DNA from: Dastarcus helophoroides
Taxonomy: Eukaryota; Arthropoda; Insecta; Coleoptera; Bothrideridae
NCBI GenBank assembly: GCA_028583605.1
Contig: CM053330.1
Location: forward strand, 30,465,619 to 30,529,618
Direction: 5' to 3'
DNA: 64,000 nt
The position numbers and the translations under genes are program-made. How positions within the stretch are numbered: position 1 is the first letter of the stretch; every line of letters begins with the position of its first letter. The notes below the pieces were generated by a model that was not told the DNA's origin, made no database searches, and saw only the letters and a program-made list of their open reading frames with translations. Positions 34,480-45,060 of this stretch are shown here, in pieces.

Positions 34480-35060
34480 AAAAAAGTAGCGTTTTGCAAT
34501 TTTCCGGATTTCTTTGGGACTTTTTGAAGTTAAAAAGTTACAGTCAATATCCTTAGTATATCTAGTATTTGCTTAGTTATGCTAAATTGAGGGAATATCC
34601 TCATTTTTAATCAAGTTTTTCATCCTATTTTTTGTATTATCAAAAACCAATAACTAGTACTTGGAGGGAATGCTTTGCAGCTTTCAAAACTCTACTCGCG
34701 TTTTTTGCACTATTATTATTCCCCGAGTTATTGATTACCGAAGTCAAAATTGATTTTTTTGTTTTGATTGACGATAATGTAGAGAAAAATCGTTGTAGAG
34801 AGTTCGGAGACCAGTCAAATTAAAGAGCATGAAATTACCCAATAGAGCTTTGTTATGGGATCACTGGCAAAAAATTGTTAAAAGATAAAAAAAATTTAGA
34901 AAAATTTTCGACCATGGTTTTCTTACGATTAGCCAAAAATTGCTGATTCTAAAAAGTTTTGAATCTAGATCTGGAAACTCGAAACTTGGAGCTTAATTTA
35001 CTGTTTTCTGCTTTTTTCTCTTTGACCATTTACTTTTAAAAATCACCTAAAAATTGGGAT
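34480..35060 (+). repeat. Dispersed repeat of about 550 bp, copy 1
   Basis: Shares ordered blocks with 44190-44880 in the same orientation: ACAGTCAATA, TCAAAAACCAATAACTAGTA, GAATGCTTTGCAGCTTTCA, GAGTTATTGATTACCGAAGT, GACGATAAT, ACCAGTC and AGAGCTTTGTTATGGGATCA. No protein domain was seen. An unidentified non-autonomous element or an old duplication. Confidence 0.65.
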
Positions 35061-36225
35061 TTGTTTTTGTATTCCTTAATTTCTGGCTTCACATCAATAA
35101 AAATTTCTGTAGTTCTTTCTATTTTGTGATGTAAATAGTTATTTTTTGAGTTATACCGACTAATCCGTTTGTATGCGTCTTAAACTCTTCAAATAAAGTG
35201 CGAAAATCGTGAATATAACTTAACTTTTCATGACAAATATAATTAATAACGTTTAAACCCTTCAAAGTGCAAAAACCGTTGATATGACCTAACTGTTCAA
35301 CAACGCACAATATAAATTTTTATGATGTGAATCCAGAGTAAGATAGAAACTTTGCAAGAGTACAGTTCGAAAGCAAAAGAATTTTAGTCAATGACCATAT
35401 ATTTCTTTTAGCATATTTAGTAAGTTAGAATGTTAGAATGAATAGCTTTCAGGATAAAAAAGTATAATTAGGCATTTAGTGCAAATGGGCAGCGACTGCG
35501 TAAATATTAGTGATTGCTGGAATTGCCAAACTGTACACGTAATAATTTAGTCTACTAAACGGACACTTTCTCTTGATGCAACACTCTTTTGTTCGTTCTG
35601 ATTCATCCAAACAAATGCATGGCATTAAGAAGTCAATGTTATAATGACCTTTTTAGGCGACACTACATAACTGTTGCATAAACTATGTTTGTTGAGACTG
35701 ATTTAAATAATTCTCTTTACACTTTCATATAACCACCTATTTTGCCTACCACGAGTTACGAGATTTAGTTTCTTGAATAAACTATAAGTGAACAAATGAT
35801 AGAAACTCCAATTTCAATTATAATTGGTACCTACTTACTTCGGTGCCGAATTTAAATCAATGATGATATTTTTTTGTAATTTTGATTTTCTCTTTGATTT
35901 CCAAACTTGCGATTTTTTTCTTACATGTTAAATTAAAACTTCAAGATTAAGCCAATTTTTTGCAAGTATTAAGCCATTGTAATTAAAAAAAATGCTTAAA
36001 AGTTTAAACTTAATATTTCGACTTTTTTGATTATAGTTGCAAATGTAATATATAAAATGAAAGTTGAAAAAATTGCATTTTAAAACTAACCCTGATATGA
36101 TTTAGTTCTGTCGAATTTTCGATTTTAGGCTCGAAGGTTCGTTATCAAACATTTAAAAAATATGTTATATTTCGAACTACCCACCGATGTAAGTAAAACA
36201 CTCGTTGTGCTTAGATTTTTCGTTT
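35060..36225. other. Mixed non-coding DNA
   Basis: No gene recognised. A short internal duplication occurs at 35170-35300 (CTCTTCAAATAAAGTGCGAA, later CCTTCAAAGTGCAAAAACCG). Confidence 0.35.
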
Positions 36226-36570
36226 AGATAGGAACACCACAAGGCGTTGCTTGAATAAGGGAAAAATGGTATTATTTCTCAAGATTAAAATTTTCGAAAG
36301 AAAAACGTGTCAACGTTCTTGAGAAAATCACTAACTATTTCGACATGTAGTGGTCCTGCCGTTTCCACCTACTGTTCATTCAGAGGAAATAGCTTTTTAT
36401 ATCAATTGTCTTGCTAAGCGGTCGGAATTTCCCTACTGGTAGAATCCACCTAGGTAACCCTTAAAAACATTTCCTTTTGATAGATTCGAACTACGGTCAT
36501 ACCACACTGGTGAGACCAAGGAAGGAAAATTTGTGATACAACAATCCCATTAGTCGTTTTGGATTCTGAT
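36225..36570 (-). repeat. Possible tRNA-derived SINE
   Basis: Read on the minus strand, a Pol III B-box-like AGTTCGAATCTA (about 36481-36495) lies downstream of TGGTCTCACCAGTGTGG. A body with GGGTTACCTAGGTGG and GGAAATTCCGACCGC follows. The layout of B-box followed by a unique body suggests a SINE, but the A-box is weak and I cannot see an end repeat or a second copy in the window. Confidence 0.3.
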
Positions 36571-38000
36571 CACAAAATCTCAATTCTTCTCCTCTGAAAT
36601 ATGACGTGGATCCCATTATTTCGTGATTCCTGTATACCACGATTTTATAATCCCCAATTACAAAGATATAGATAAAAACATCTTGGTCCATATTTTCAAA
36701 ATCTCTGCCAAGTAGGAGGGGTGGAAGGCCGGCAAACCCAATTTTATATTTACCATTGCCCCCTCTACGTATATGCTACTCAAAAAGTGTGGCCTGGCCA
36801 AAAATGTATTGACAATACCTGAAGAATTATGACAAATTATGTTGGCATTATTGTAATCAGGACATTTCACAATTTATGATTTTTAACAAAAACTCTGAAA
36901 CTGAACGATGACCATTTAAGCAATGGCGAATAAGAAGTTTACGAATGATACTCGGTTGTTTTACTGTGCATGACGCGATCGAGCTAATTGTTGATACCTC
37001 GGTATAATTAAGCACCGCTGAATAAAAAATTTTAAACGCATTAATTAGCCGATAGCACAAATTTCGTAAAACGTCCTGAATACCTTAATTGCAGTACTCT
37101 GCAATTTCGCATGCCGTTAATTAATACTTAGTGCGTAATAGACAACGTAAAGCATTGTTAATAGCTGTCGTAACAGTTTCTCTTTCAAGATCAATGGCAT
37201 CGAAAGGAAAATTTAGCTTAAGTGGAACTAGGACATCGTAAACTTGTTCGCTGGCAGATAATCGAGTTATATGATTAGCATTAACTTTTCTAGGTTACCA
37301 CCGATATGTTGGCCAATGTGAAACAGATGACGACGTTTAAAAATCCATCTAACATAACGAATTACGCAATAGTTCGCTAATGATAAAGTGTTCAAATGTA
37401 CCCGACACGAGCGGTTCTTATCAAGAAACTAACAGCGAATTATACATTGTTTGCCATAGGTTCAAGTTGTAAAGCTGGGAAGATTCCGGTTTTGCGGACA
37501 CGTTGTGGACCGCTGTCTTTTAGTTCAGGCCGCAAGGTCTATAATAATATCCAAAAAAAAATTTATTATTCAACAACGAACGAAAAGGAAACTATTATTT
37601 AGTTCAAGGTGTTCATCTATTATAAGTCTATTATGATGTGTAATATTATATCACCAAAAAGCAGCAGCACATTGTTTTAAAACTCAAAATCCATCTAATT
37701 TACCGAATATAATGCACTTTTATTTTTCTTCTTCTATTCATTTCTAAAAAAGTATATACTTACAATCCACAAGCACGTCATCCGGCCTTTCCTGCATTAA
37801 TCCACATGTGTCAAAATAATTTCCAAATGTTTAAAGTAAATCAGGAACAAGGTAATTGTTACTGCAATTTTCTCCAATAGAGGATGGATGCTGTGGTCAG
37901 ATATATTGAAAAGCAATAAATGTCACTCTCAGATGACAAACATGGTACAAAAATAAAAGAGGAAAGTAGGTTGCTCAAACTCACTATTACAAGATGTCTA
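36570..38000. other. Higher-complexity island, candidate conserved non-coding DNA
   Basis: Mixed, largely non-repetitive sequence. The part at 37030-37250 carries several homeodomain-like cores (CATTAATTAGCC, GTTAATTAATAC). No coding sequence recognised. It directly precedes the broken 3' end of the Gypsy element. Confidence 0.3.
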
Positions 38001-38008
38001 TAAGTATC

Positions 38009-38700
38009 TTAGGAGCTTGAAAATAACGAAAATATGACCGTCACTCTTACAGATGAATATGAGAACAGCACGTGACTTCTACTTTTAATGTGGTGCACCG
38101 TGGAAGCACCATATCTTAATATCCCTAACGATATAAGCAAAACTATAGCACTACTACACTTCTTGATTGAGCGTGCTGTTGGAAATACGTTGGCAACTCT
38201 CACAGGTACCTTCTGAGATGTTCTAACCACGGATTTCGCCACCAGTAAATTCTTGGAAATGTCATAAGTCGGTTCCACTAATCCAACGCAGCAGCCCACA
38301 TCTCTTTCCATCACAGATATAATCGTCTTCTCACTGCTTCCCTGCACCACAGCTGTTTCGCAGGCAAACAGTCTTAACTTCTTTGGGGTGCCCTTTGGTT
38401 CTGTTTGGACAAGTTCTTCATTTCCGATTCTTAAAATGTTCTGCTCCGGGTCGAAAGTAAAGCCGCGTTTCCTGATTATGTCCATCCCCAGTTCCTCTTC
38501 GATATCTACCACCAAGTCCCGATGCAAAATCCGTAGTTTTCCTAGACCAATCATAATGTCTGCCTCTCCTGTAATTGGCGCAGTATCTCCCGTAATTGTT
38601 CTGAGGAGCATTCTTTGCGACAGTACCTTCGGTTATGGCAGTAGAATGTTCCTGCGTGCTAAAGTAACTAATAACTCCCGTGTCCACTGTTGCCTATACA
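38009..38700 (-). pseudogene. Gypsy aspartic protease and downstream spacer
   Basis: VDTGV (38687-38673), with the catalytic Asp codon at 38684-38682, is the retropepsin active-site motif. It is followed after a frameshift near 38610 by LLRTITGDTAPITGEADIMI, GKLRILHRDLVVDI, GMDIIRKRGFTFD and ILRIGNEELV, the usual flap and C-terminal part in insect Gypsy elements. The part at about 38400-38130 (VMERDVGCCVGLVEP, VPVRVANVF) matches the stretch normally found between protease and reverse transcriptase. The enzyme would cut the element's own Gag and Pol. The broken frame and missing Pol make this copy inactive. Confidence 0.75.
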
Positions 38701-38857
38701 TTCCTTCTGTCTACACTGGCTTCCACTACCAAACTTTCCAAGGTTCTTTTTGTCTGTTTGATGGAAAAAGTTTTGGAGGCCGGTTACTCGACACCAGCCT
38801 GTGAGTGCCCTTCCCACTTTCCTACTATGGGGCTTCTCAAATTCTTGGGGCTGACCT

Positions 38858-38899
38858 GCAGTTCTTCTTGAAGTGCCCTGGTTTGCCACAGTTGTAACA
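38858..38899 (-). pseudogene. Gag CCHC zinc knuckle
   Basis: The minus strand encodes CYNCGKPGHFKKNC, an exact C-x2-C-x4-H-x4-C knuckle, which binds element RNA in Gag. It is in a different frame from the gag core upstream, so one frameshift lies between 38968 and 38900. The upstream phrase IQELVETLKGRSN connects it in frame. Confidence 0.85.
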
Positions 38900-38967
38900 T
38901 GTTGTGCTTCTGTTGGATCTGCCTTTAAGAGTTTCCACCAGTTCTTGGATACTCGCGTCAATTTTCT

Positions 38968-39663
38968 TCAAGTTAGACTCATGCTCCCGTCCATTTTCTT
39001 CATGTTCGCGTTCATTTCCTTCATGTTAGCGTTTATGTTCGCGAGATCAGGGTCATTCGAAGCCTCTTCGATGTCGGCCTTCCTAATTTTCCGTGGCTCT
39101 GAAACCTTGTAAGCGGCTTCAACCTCCAAAGCTCTAATCAATGGCTCCTTCGATGTTCGGAAGTTTAACAAGTGCATCACTCTTTGGACTTCTGGATCTC
39201 TTATTCCTTCTATGAAAATTCTAACTGTGTGAAGTTCCAGAAAGTCGGTTGCTGCTGTTGGATAGGCGCTATACGCCAGTCTTCTCACGTCAGCTTCGAA
39301 TTCTTGCAGCATTTCACCAGTTTTCTGCCTTCTCAGTAGCAGTTGTGACTGGACAACTTGCTGCAAATTGTGGTATCCAAATCTCAGCTCTAAAGCCCTA
39401 ACTAGATCTTCAGAGTTAGCTTGTTCGTGATCAGATGCAGTTTGGAGTAGTTCCAGAGCTTTTCCACGCAGGGATACCACTAATGAGGTCGCCTTTTCTT
39501 CCTCCGTCCACCGATTGACCTTAGCAGCTGCTTCGAATTGTTTTCTGTAGATCTGGAAGAATGTTTTTCCATCGTAAGTCGGAGGTTTCACTTTTTGGGA
39601 AGAAATAGCAGATACACTTTCGGATTCATGTTGTGTAACTTCTTCACTTAGCAACTTCTTCAC
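38968..39663 (-). pseudogene. Gypsy Gag core
   Basis: A 231-codon open frame with the insect Gypsy Gag signature: VKPPTYDGKTFFQIYRKQF, EEEKATSLVVSLRGKALELL, ALELRFGYHNLQQVVQSQL, MLQEFEADVRRLAY and FIEGIRDPEVQRVMHLL. It would form the capsid-like shell around the element RNA. It ends with short NANMK repeats and then a stop where the related elements continue into the zinc knuckle. The ATG at 39663 is probably internal, because the coiled-coil sequence upstream continues in a neighbouring frame. Confidence 0.8.
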
Positions 39664-40150
39664 CTCATTTTCGATGTTGCTGATCTTCTTCTGTGTTGTA
39701 TTTCCAAATTAAGAAGCTTGCTGTTGAATTCTTCTTTGACTTCGCCAATCTCTTCTTGCATTTCTTCTCTCATTCCTGTAATTTGTTCTTTCACTTCTTT
39801 CATTTCTTCTATTATTCCTGTAATTTGTTTTTTCATTTCTTCTTTTATTTATTCTCTCATTCCTGTAATTTGTTCTTTCACTTCTTCTTTCATTTTTGCA
39901 ACGTCTATTCCCATTCTTTCAGTTATAATTGCTAATAGACTATGCAATTCTTGTTTGTCTGCATTCCTTTTATGTTCTTCTTCTTCTTCTTTTTCTTGTC
40001 GCCTTCGTTATTGCTCCTGTTCTTTTTCTTGACGTCTCTTCAATCTTCCTCTTGTTTTTTTTTGTGGTTTTCATTCTTCTTCCTGTTCTTTTTCTTGTCG
40101 CCTTTTTTTTGTTTGGTCTTTAAACATTGCTAATAACGCGTGCAATTGTT
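39664..40150 (-). pseudogene. Gag N-terminal coiled coil, repetitive
   Basis: On the minus strand this region is rich in Glu, Lys and Arg codons with repeated words of the type KEEVKEQITGM. It is built from DNA units (CATTCCTGTAATTTG on plus) repeated at about 39770, 39812 and 39860. It looks like a long helical N-terminus that has expanded and contracted by repeat slippage, and it is broken by frameshifts. The Phe/Cys-rich plus-strand open frames over it are its antisense and not genes. Confidence 0.6.
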
Positions 40151-40259
40151 GTTCCATTTTGGCCGATTTTAATTTCCATAAAGCGTTCTAGAATGTTCAA
40201 GATTTTTCTTGATTCTCCCCGTATAAACGCTTTTTCAGTTTATAGCGTCCGTGATAAAG

Positions 40260-40610
40260 TGCAGAACCTCGTACGAATTCCTCCGAGAAATAAAGCACAA
40301 TCCAATAATTAACACTTGATGAATTGTACCCATTTTATTTCAAAACTGAACTGGGAAGACTACAATTGTAATTCACTAACACTCTTTAATTAACTAACCT
40401 ATTTATTGACTTCTAACTAACTGAACTGAGGGAAAAGCAACCGCCTTATATAGGCCCCGGTTCGGGTTCTAGAAGAATCCAGCAGATAAGGCTTATCGTT
40501 GGCCGAAATTTCTGGAGCGCTTATTTGTGGTTTGATTTATTATCGCTGCTTCCCCTTACCAAATTTTCTAGAAAGTTCCCAACCAAACTTTATAATTACT
40601 TTTTGTTATA
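40260..40610 (-). repeat. 5' LTR of the Gypsy-type element
   Basis: Matches the solo LTRs throughout. On the minus strand it has a start TATAACA (family TGTAACG), TTCTAGAA followed by AGTTC on plus (40566-40578), GAAATTTC (40505-40512), TTCTAGAA (40467-40474), TATA box CCTATATAAGGCGG (about 40455) and AATAAAATGGG (about 40340). The inner edge is less clear than the outer edge. Its role would be to start and end element transcription. Confidence 0.75.
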
Positions 40611-40614
40611 ATAT

Positions 40615-42235
40615 GTTGAAAAATGTCAAAATGTTCAAAAATAAAAGTGGAAATTTTGTAGAAGGGATAGAAATTTTCAAAAAAAATATTGACAGTTTAA
40701 AAAAGGGTTGTAATTTTTAAAAAGTCAAAACTTCAAGGAAAAGTTGAAATTTTAATGACAAAATTTTGAAATTTTCAGAAAATGTAGAAATTCTGAAAAA
40801 AAGCCAAATATTTTCACAGTTCACAGTCCAATTTTTCAAAAATGAAAAATCAAAATTTACAAAAACAAAGCAGAATTTAAAAAAAAAGTCAAATTTAAAA
40901 GTCGACACTTCGAAAAAGGTCCAGCTTATCATTATCATTATCAAAAGAAATGTCGACATTTTTAAAAAAAGTTGTAATTTTTAAAAGAATCGAAAAAAAA
41001 GTTGAAATTTTGATGACAAAATTTTGAAATATTTAGAAAAGGCGGAAATTTTGAAAAAATCCATCTTTTTAAAATTCGAAATTTTCAAAAAAAAAGCCGA
41101 ATTAAAAAAAATCAAATTTAAAATTCGACACTTCGAAAGAAGTCCAGTTTTTTGAAAGAAAAAAAAATATTTGGAAATTTCAAATAGGTTAAAACTTTGA
41201 GAATTATTCAAAATTTTAAACAAATGTCGATATTTTTAAAAAATTATTTCAAAATGATCGATTTTGCAAAAGAAAAAAATTTTGGATGAGTCGATATTTG
41301 GAGAAAAGGTTAAAATTTTGTGTCGAAAATTTTCTCAAAAATTGCCAAATTTTAAAAAATTGCCATATTTTTAAAATAAGTCAAATTTTGAAAAAAATTG
41401 GAAAGTTTGAAAATTAAAATTTTCAAATACAAAAAAGTCCAAGTTTTTAATAAGAATCGAACAATTAGATTTTTTACAAATTTCCTCATTTTCATAGTCG
41501 GAATCTTGAGAAAAGATAGAAATCTTTAATTTTTTAAAAATTTAAAATTTAAAAAATAATTAAATTTACAAATTTACAAAAAAGTCTAAATTTCCAATCA
41601 AAATTTTAAATTTTAAAAAATAAGTCTGATATTTGAAAAATATTCCAAATTTTGTAAAAAATTCAAAAACTTTAAGATAGTCAGAATTTCCAAAAAATAA
41701 TCTGAACTTCAAAAAGGAGTTAATAAAAGTTGAAATTGCCAAAAAGCCGGAAAAAGTTAAAATTTTGGCAGTCGAGATTAAAAAAAATTTCGAGAAAAGG
41801 TTGAAATTTTTAAAGAACTGGTTATTTTAAATATTTTCAAAAATTGACGATATTCCCAGAATTAGGTAAATTTTTAAAAAAGTCTAATTGTTCAATAAAA
41901 ATTGAATTATTTCAAAACAAGCGGAACTTTCAAAAAGTCGATATTTTTAAATAAGTCAAAATTTTCAACAAAAGTCAATATTTTCAAAAAAAAAGTACGA
42001 ATTTTTAAAAATGAAATATTTAACAGATCGATATATGTATTAAGTCGAAATATTCAAAAGGCGTCAATATTTTCAAAAAAATTTTCAGAAAAGGTAAAAT
42101 AAAGAAATGGGTGAAAATTCTCAAAAGTGTCGAAATTGAGGTTTCAAAAAAATCGAAGTTGAAAATCCAAATTTTGAAAAAAAACCTAAAATTTCAAAAA
42201 AATCGATTTTTTGTGATTTTTTTATTAGAGACAAA
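40615..42235 (+). repeat. A-rich degenerate motif array
   Basis: The usual GTCGAAATTTTC-like words. A local tandem duplication is visible from the phrase ATGACAAAATTTTGAAAT at about 40755 and 41013 (period about 258 bp). No gene. Confidence 0.55.
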
Positions 42236-42340
42236 AATTATCAATTAAATCCATATCCTTTTTTATTTTATGTCATTTTGCCTGAACAGGGCATTGTAGT
42301 GGCCCGCGGGCTCATGCATAAATAGTGAGGAACCCGAATC

Positions 42341-42680
42341 CATTGCCGGATTTACGATACGATACTTAGGGCCCCACTATCTTGGGAGGTCCCAAAAAAA
42401 ATCATATTTGGACATATAGTGTTGTACAGAAGCAGTTATAGGGAAAAATAAGTGTTGAAGACTTGTTTTTTCTTAGTTGTCGATAAATAATTGCTTTATG
42501 CGAAAAAGTTTTTTTCCATCACCCAAGTTCTTGAGCCCCTTCGAAACCAGAAATTTTCGAGGCAGTGGTTTTTTTTCTTATGCTCGCTAAAAAGTTCCCA
42601 GAAAAGTTATCAATTTAATATTGGTAATACTGTCAAATAACTTAGGGTCTATTGTAAAGTCTAAATCCGGCCCTGCCCTG
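42341..42680. mobile_element. hAT-like MITE
   Basis: The ends are inverted: CATTGCCGGATTTACGATAC (42341) on the left, and the right end reads CAGGGCCGGATTTAGACTTT on the minus strand from 42675. The body has no coding capacity. Ends of the form CAGGGCCGGATTTA are common in hAT-type non-autonomous elements. I could not define an 8-bp target duplication. Confidence 0.55.
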
Positions 42681-43990
42681 ATCTTATAATTGCCACCGTG
42701 TACAGGATAATGCGAATATCTGCTTATTTTTATCAAAAAATATACAGGACGTGCTAGGCTATTATGACACTGTTATTTTCTTTAGGTTTTTTTAGCAATA
42801 AAGATTTTTAGAAAGTGGTTTGTTATTTTTAAACACCGTTCAAATTGTTTTATGTCGCTAAAATGGGTGTTTATGTTACATTAAATTCGTGTTTATCCAA
42901 AATGTATCAAAAATGTCATTTGGATTAGCGTACAGACTTAAAATTGGTCACAAGTTCCAATTTATGGCAAATAAGCGTAAAACTGCGTTAGATAACACGA
43001 GTTGCACACTATTTTATATGTGAGTATCCGTGTGTGTTATTTTTAGCTCAAAACTAAAAACAAACATAAGTTTTTATAATTAGTAAGGCGAACTAAAGAT
43101 AGATTATTGCTTTTGCAACAGGTTTCAGTATCCCCCGCCACGCCATTTGGGATTTCACTTGCAAAATTCTCAGATTTTTTTGCAAATTTAATCAAGGAAA
43201 TTTCCAAGTAATGAGGTTGGAGCCATATGAACCTGCCTTCGCTTTGTTAAAAACGGAATGTAATTTGCATTTTATTTCCATACAGCGTTTTACCAGCTAG
43301 TATATCGATTAGCTATCATCGCCTTGTTAGAGGTCGAAAGAATAAAATTCCTCCTTTTCGATTAGAATTCATTCCTCGAGTGGAAGTATCTGTTTACTTT
43401 TATTTGTCGAACAAGGAGAAGTTAAATTGGGTATAATACACATTTAGCCGGAAGCGGAAAAAAGGGGCAGATAAAGTCAAGGTAAATCGACAATGGCGTG
43501 AATAAAGGCTGAATAAATTTTACATCATTTTAAGGTAAAAGGTAGAAAAAGAAGAAATATTATATGTAGTACGGAGTATGGAGTATATTTTACAAGGAAA
43601 AGGGCAAACAACCTAAAACTTTAAAATCCTGATTTATACGATTCATTATTGTTGATGTATCGCAAATATTGCGTGTGGCTACAAGTTGTAGTGTTATGTA
43701 TGAAATTAGACTGGTTCATAAAATTGTAAAAATAGTAAAAATAAGCGAAAATACTTTCAGAAAAAAATGTATTATTGTAATGCCATAACAATATGATTAA
43801 TAGATCCGGAAGTGTTTCTTTTCATCTTTCTTTCAAGTCCAACGTACTTCACGTATGTTTGAAACCATGTGGCTTGTATATAAATTTAAATTAATCGCCT
43901 TCATAACTTCAGTATATCGTATATTTATATTTCATTTACTGAATTTGTACAATATAGATTAATGCTAAAAACATTATCAACATTAAAAAT
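42680..43990. other. Higher-complexity non-coding island
   Basis: Mixed sequence, no gene recognised. The section at 43190-43520 is non-repetitive and GC-richer than its surroundings. Confidence 0.3.
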
Positions 43991-43994
43991 ATTT

Positions 43995-44117
43995 AACATA
44001 ACCGTCGATGATGCTGTAAAGCGAAACTTGGTCCGGTCTTAGCTAATATTTATGGAAACATTGTGAATTTTTTAATATCTGTTGTGTTTTAATCGTTAAT
44101 AAAGTTCAATAGTTATA
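43995..44117 (+). repeat. Dispersed repeat of about 125 bp with hammerhead-like core, copy 3
   Basis: The copy has ACCG (44001-44004), then TCGATGA where the core would be CTGATGA, an extra T, a perfect small hairpin GCT-GTAA-AGC (44013-44022), GAA, ACTTGGT, C (44033), and CGGT (44034-44037) pairing with ACCG. The tail is ATCGTTAATAAAGTTCAATA. The stem II hairpin and GAAA are best preserved in this copy; the core is best preserved in copy 1. Confidence 0.6.
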
Positions 44118-44189
44118 AATATTAAAAATATTGTAATAAAAGGTGAAAAATGTATTCTTAAATTCTTAAGAAAATGCCGAGCGCGATAA

Positions 44190-45060
44190 AAAAGTCATAG
44201 CTCTTTGAAATTTTCAGGTTATTTTTAGAATCCTGTGAGGTTGAAAACGTACAGTCAATAACCTTCTTACTCTGTCCATTATTTGCCAAGTTGTGTCAAA
44301 TTAACCAAGTATCCCTAATTACCGATTTGTTAACCTCTATTTCAATCAACTTCCTGGTTACTAAAAAAACTTATCAAAAACTAGTAATAACCAAGACTTC
44401 TGTAGAGAATGCTTGGCAGCTTTCACCTTTCTAGCATTTTTTGTACAATCATTATTTTCCGAGTTATTGATTACCAAAGTCAAAACTGACTTTTTTATTT
44501 TTAACGACGATAATTCAACGAAAAGTTGTCCTACAAAACCCTGAAACCAGTCGACTGAAAGAAAATTTAATTATCTAGAAGAACTTTATGATGGAATCAG
44601 TGGAAAAAATTACTGAAGCTCACGAACTGTTTTAAAGTTGAACAAAAATTTGGAAAAATTTTCGGTCTGTGGTTATCTTTTAGTCAGTAACTTCTAAAGC
44701 TAAAAAGTTTTAACCTTACAGTTTGAAAGCTAGAAACTAGAAGCTTTAATTAACCCTTTTTATATTTTTTTCTATGATTATTTTTCTTCGAGTTAGTCTT
44801 TTAAAAATAACCTAACAGTTTGGGCTCTTTCTTTATCCTTTAATTTCTGTGCCTAATGTATTAGTTGGGATTAGGGTGTAAAAGTATAGGCGCAGACTAT
44901 TTGAGTGCTAACATCATACACTTCTGACTTTTTTGTTTTAAACCACGATAATTTAACGAAAAATTGTCCTACAAAACTCTGCGACCAGCCAACTGAAAGA
45001 AATTTAAATTATTTAGTAGAGCTTTATGATGGAATCGTGGAAGAGTTTGATATTTCCAAT
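44190..45060 (+). repeat. Dispersed repeat of about 550 bp, copy 2, with partial duplication
   Basis: Follows the block order of 34480-35060: ACAGTCAATA, TTATCAAAAACTAGTAATAA, GAATGCTTGGCAGCTTTCAC, GAGTTATTGATTACCAAAGT, GACGATAATTCAACGAAAAG, CTTTATGATGGAATCAGTGG. The end part (from CTGACTTTTTTATTTTTAAC) is repeated at about 44925-45050. No coding domain seen. Confidence 0.65.

Larger units (their letters stand above)
38009..40610 (-). mobile_element. Truncated Gypsy-type LTR retrotransposon
   Basis: Read on the minus strand: 5' LTR (40610 down to about 40260), a leader and coiled-coil gag start (about 40150-39664), gag core (39663-38968), a CCHC zinc knuckle (38899-38858), a retropepsin-like protease (38687-38400) and a conserved spacer after it, then a break at 38009 before any reverse transcriptase. 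Frames shift at least near 38975 and 38610, so the element is dead and cannot move alone. The LTR is the same family as the solo LTRs at 18456 and 25984. Outside its left end lies ATAT, as at the other two insertions. The truncated side has no recognisable 3' LTR. Confidence 0.85.

Noticed and set aside
38388..38804. 138-codon plus-strand open frame
   Set aside because: Antisense of the Gypsy protease and zinc-knuckle region, which is recognised on the minus strand.
39693..40133. Phe/Cys/Ser-rich plus-strand open frames with repeats
   Set aside because: Antisense of the Gag coiled-coil repeats.
18456..40610. The three LTRs as parts of one composite element
   Set aside because: They lie in different orientations and contexts with their own flanks; separate insertions explain them better.
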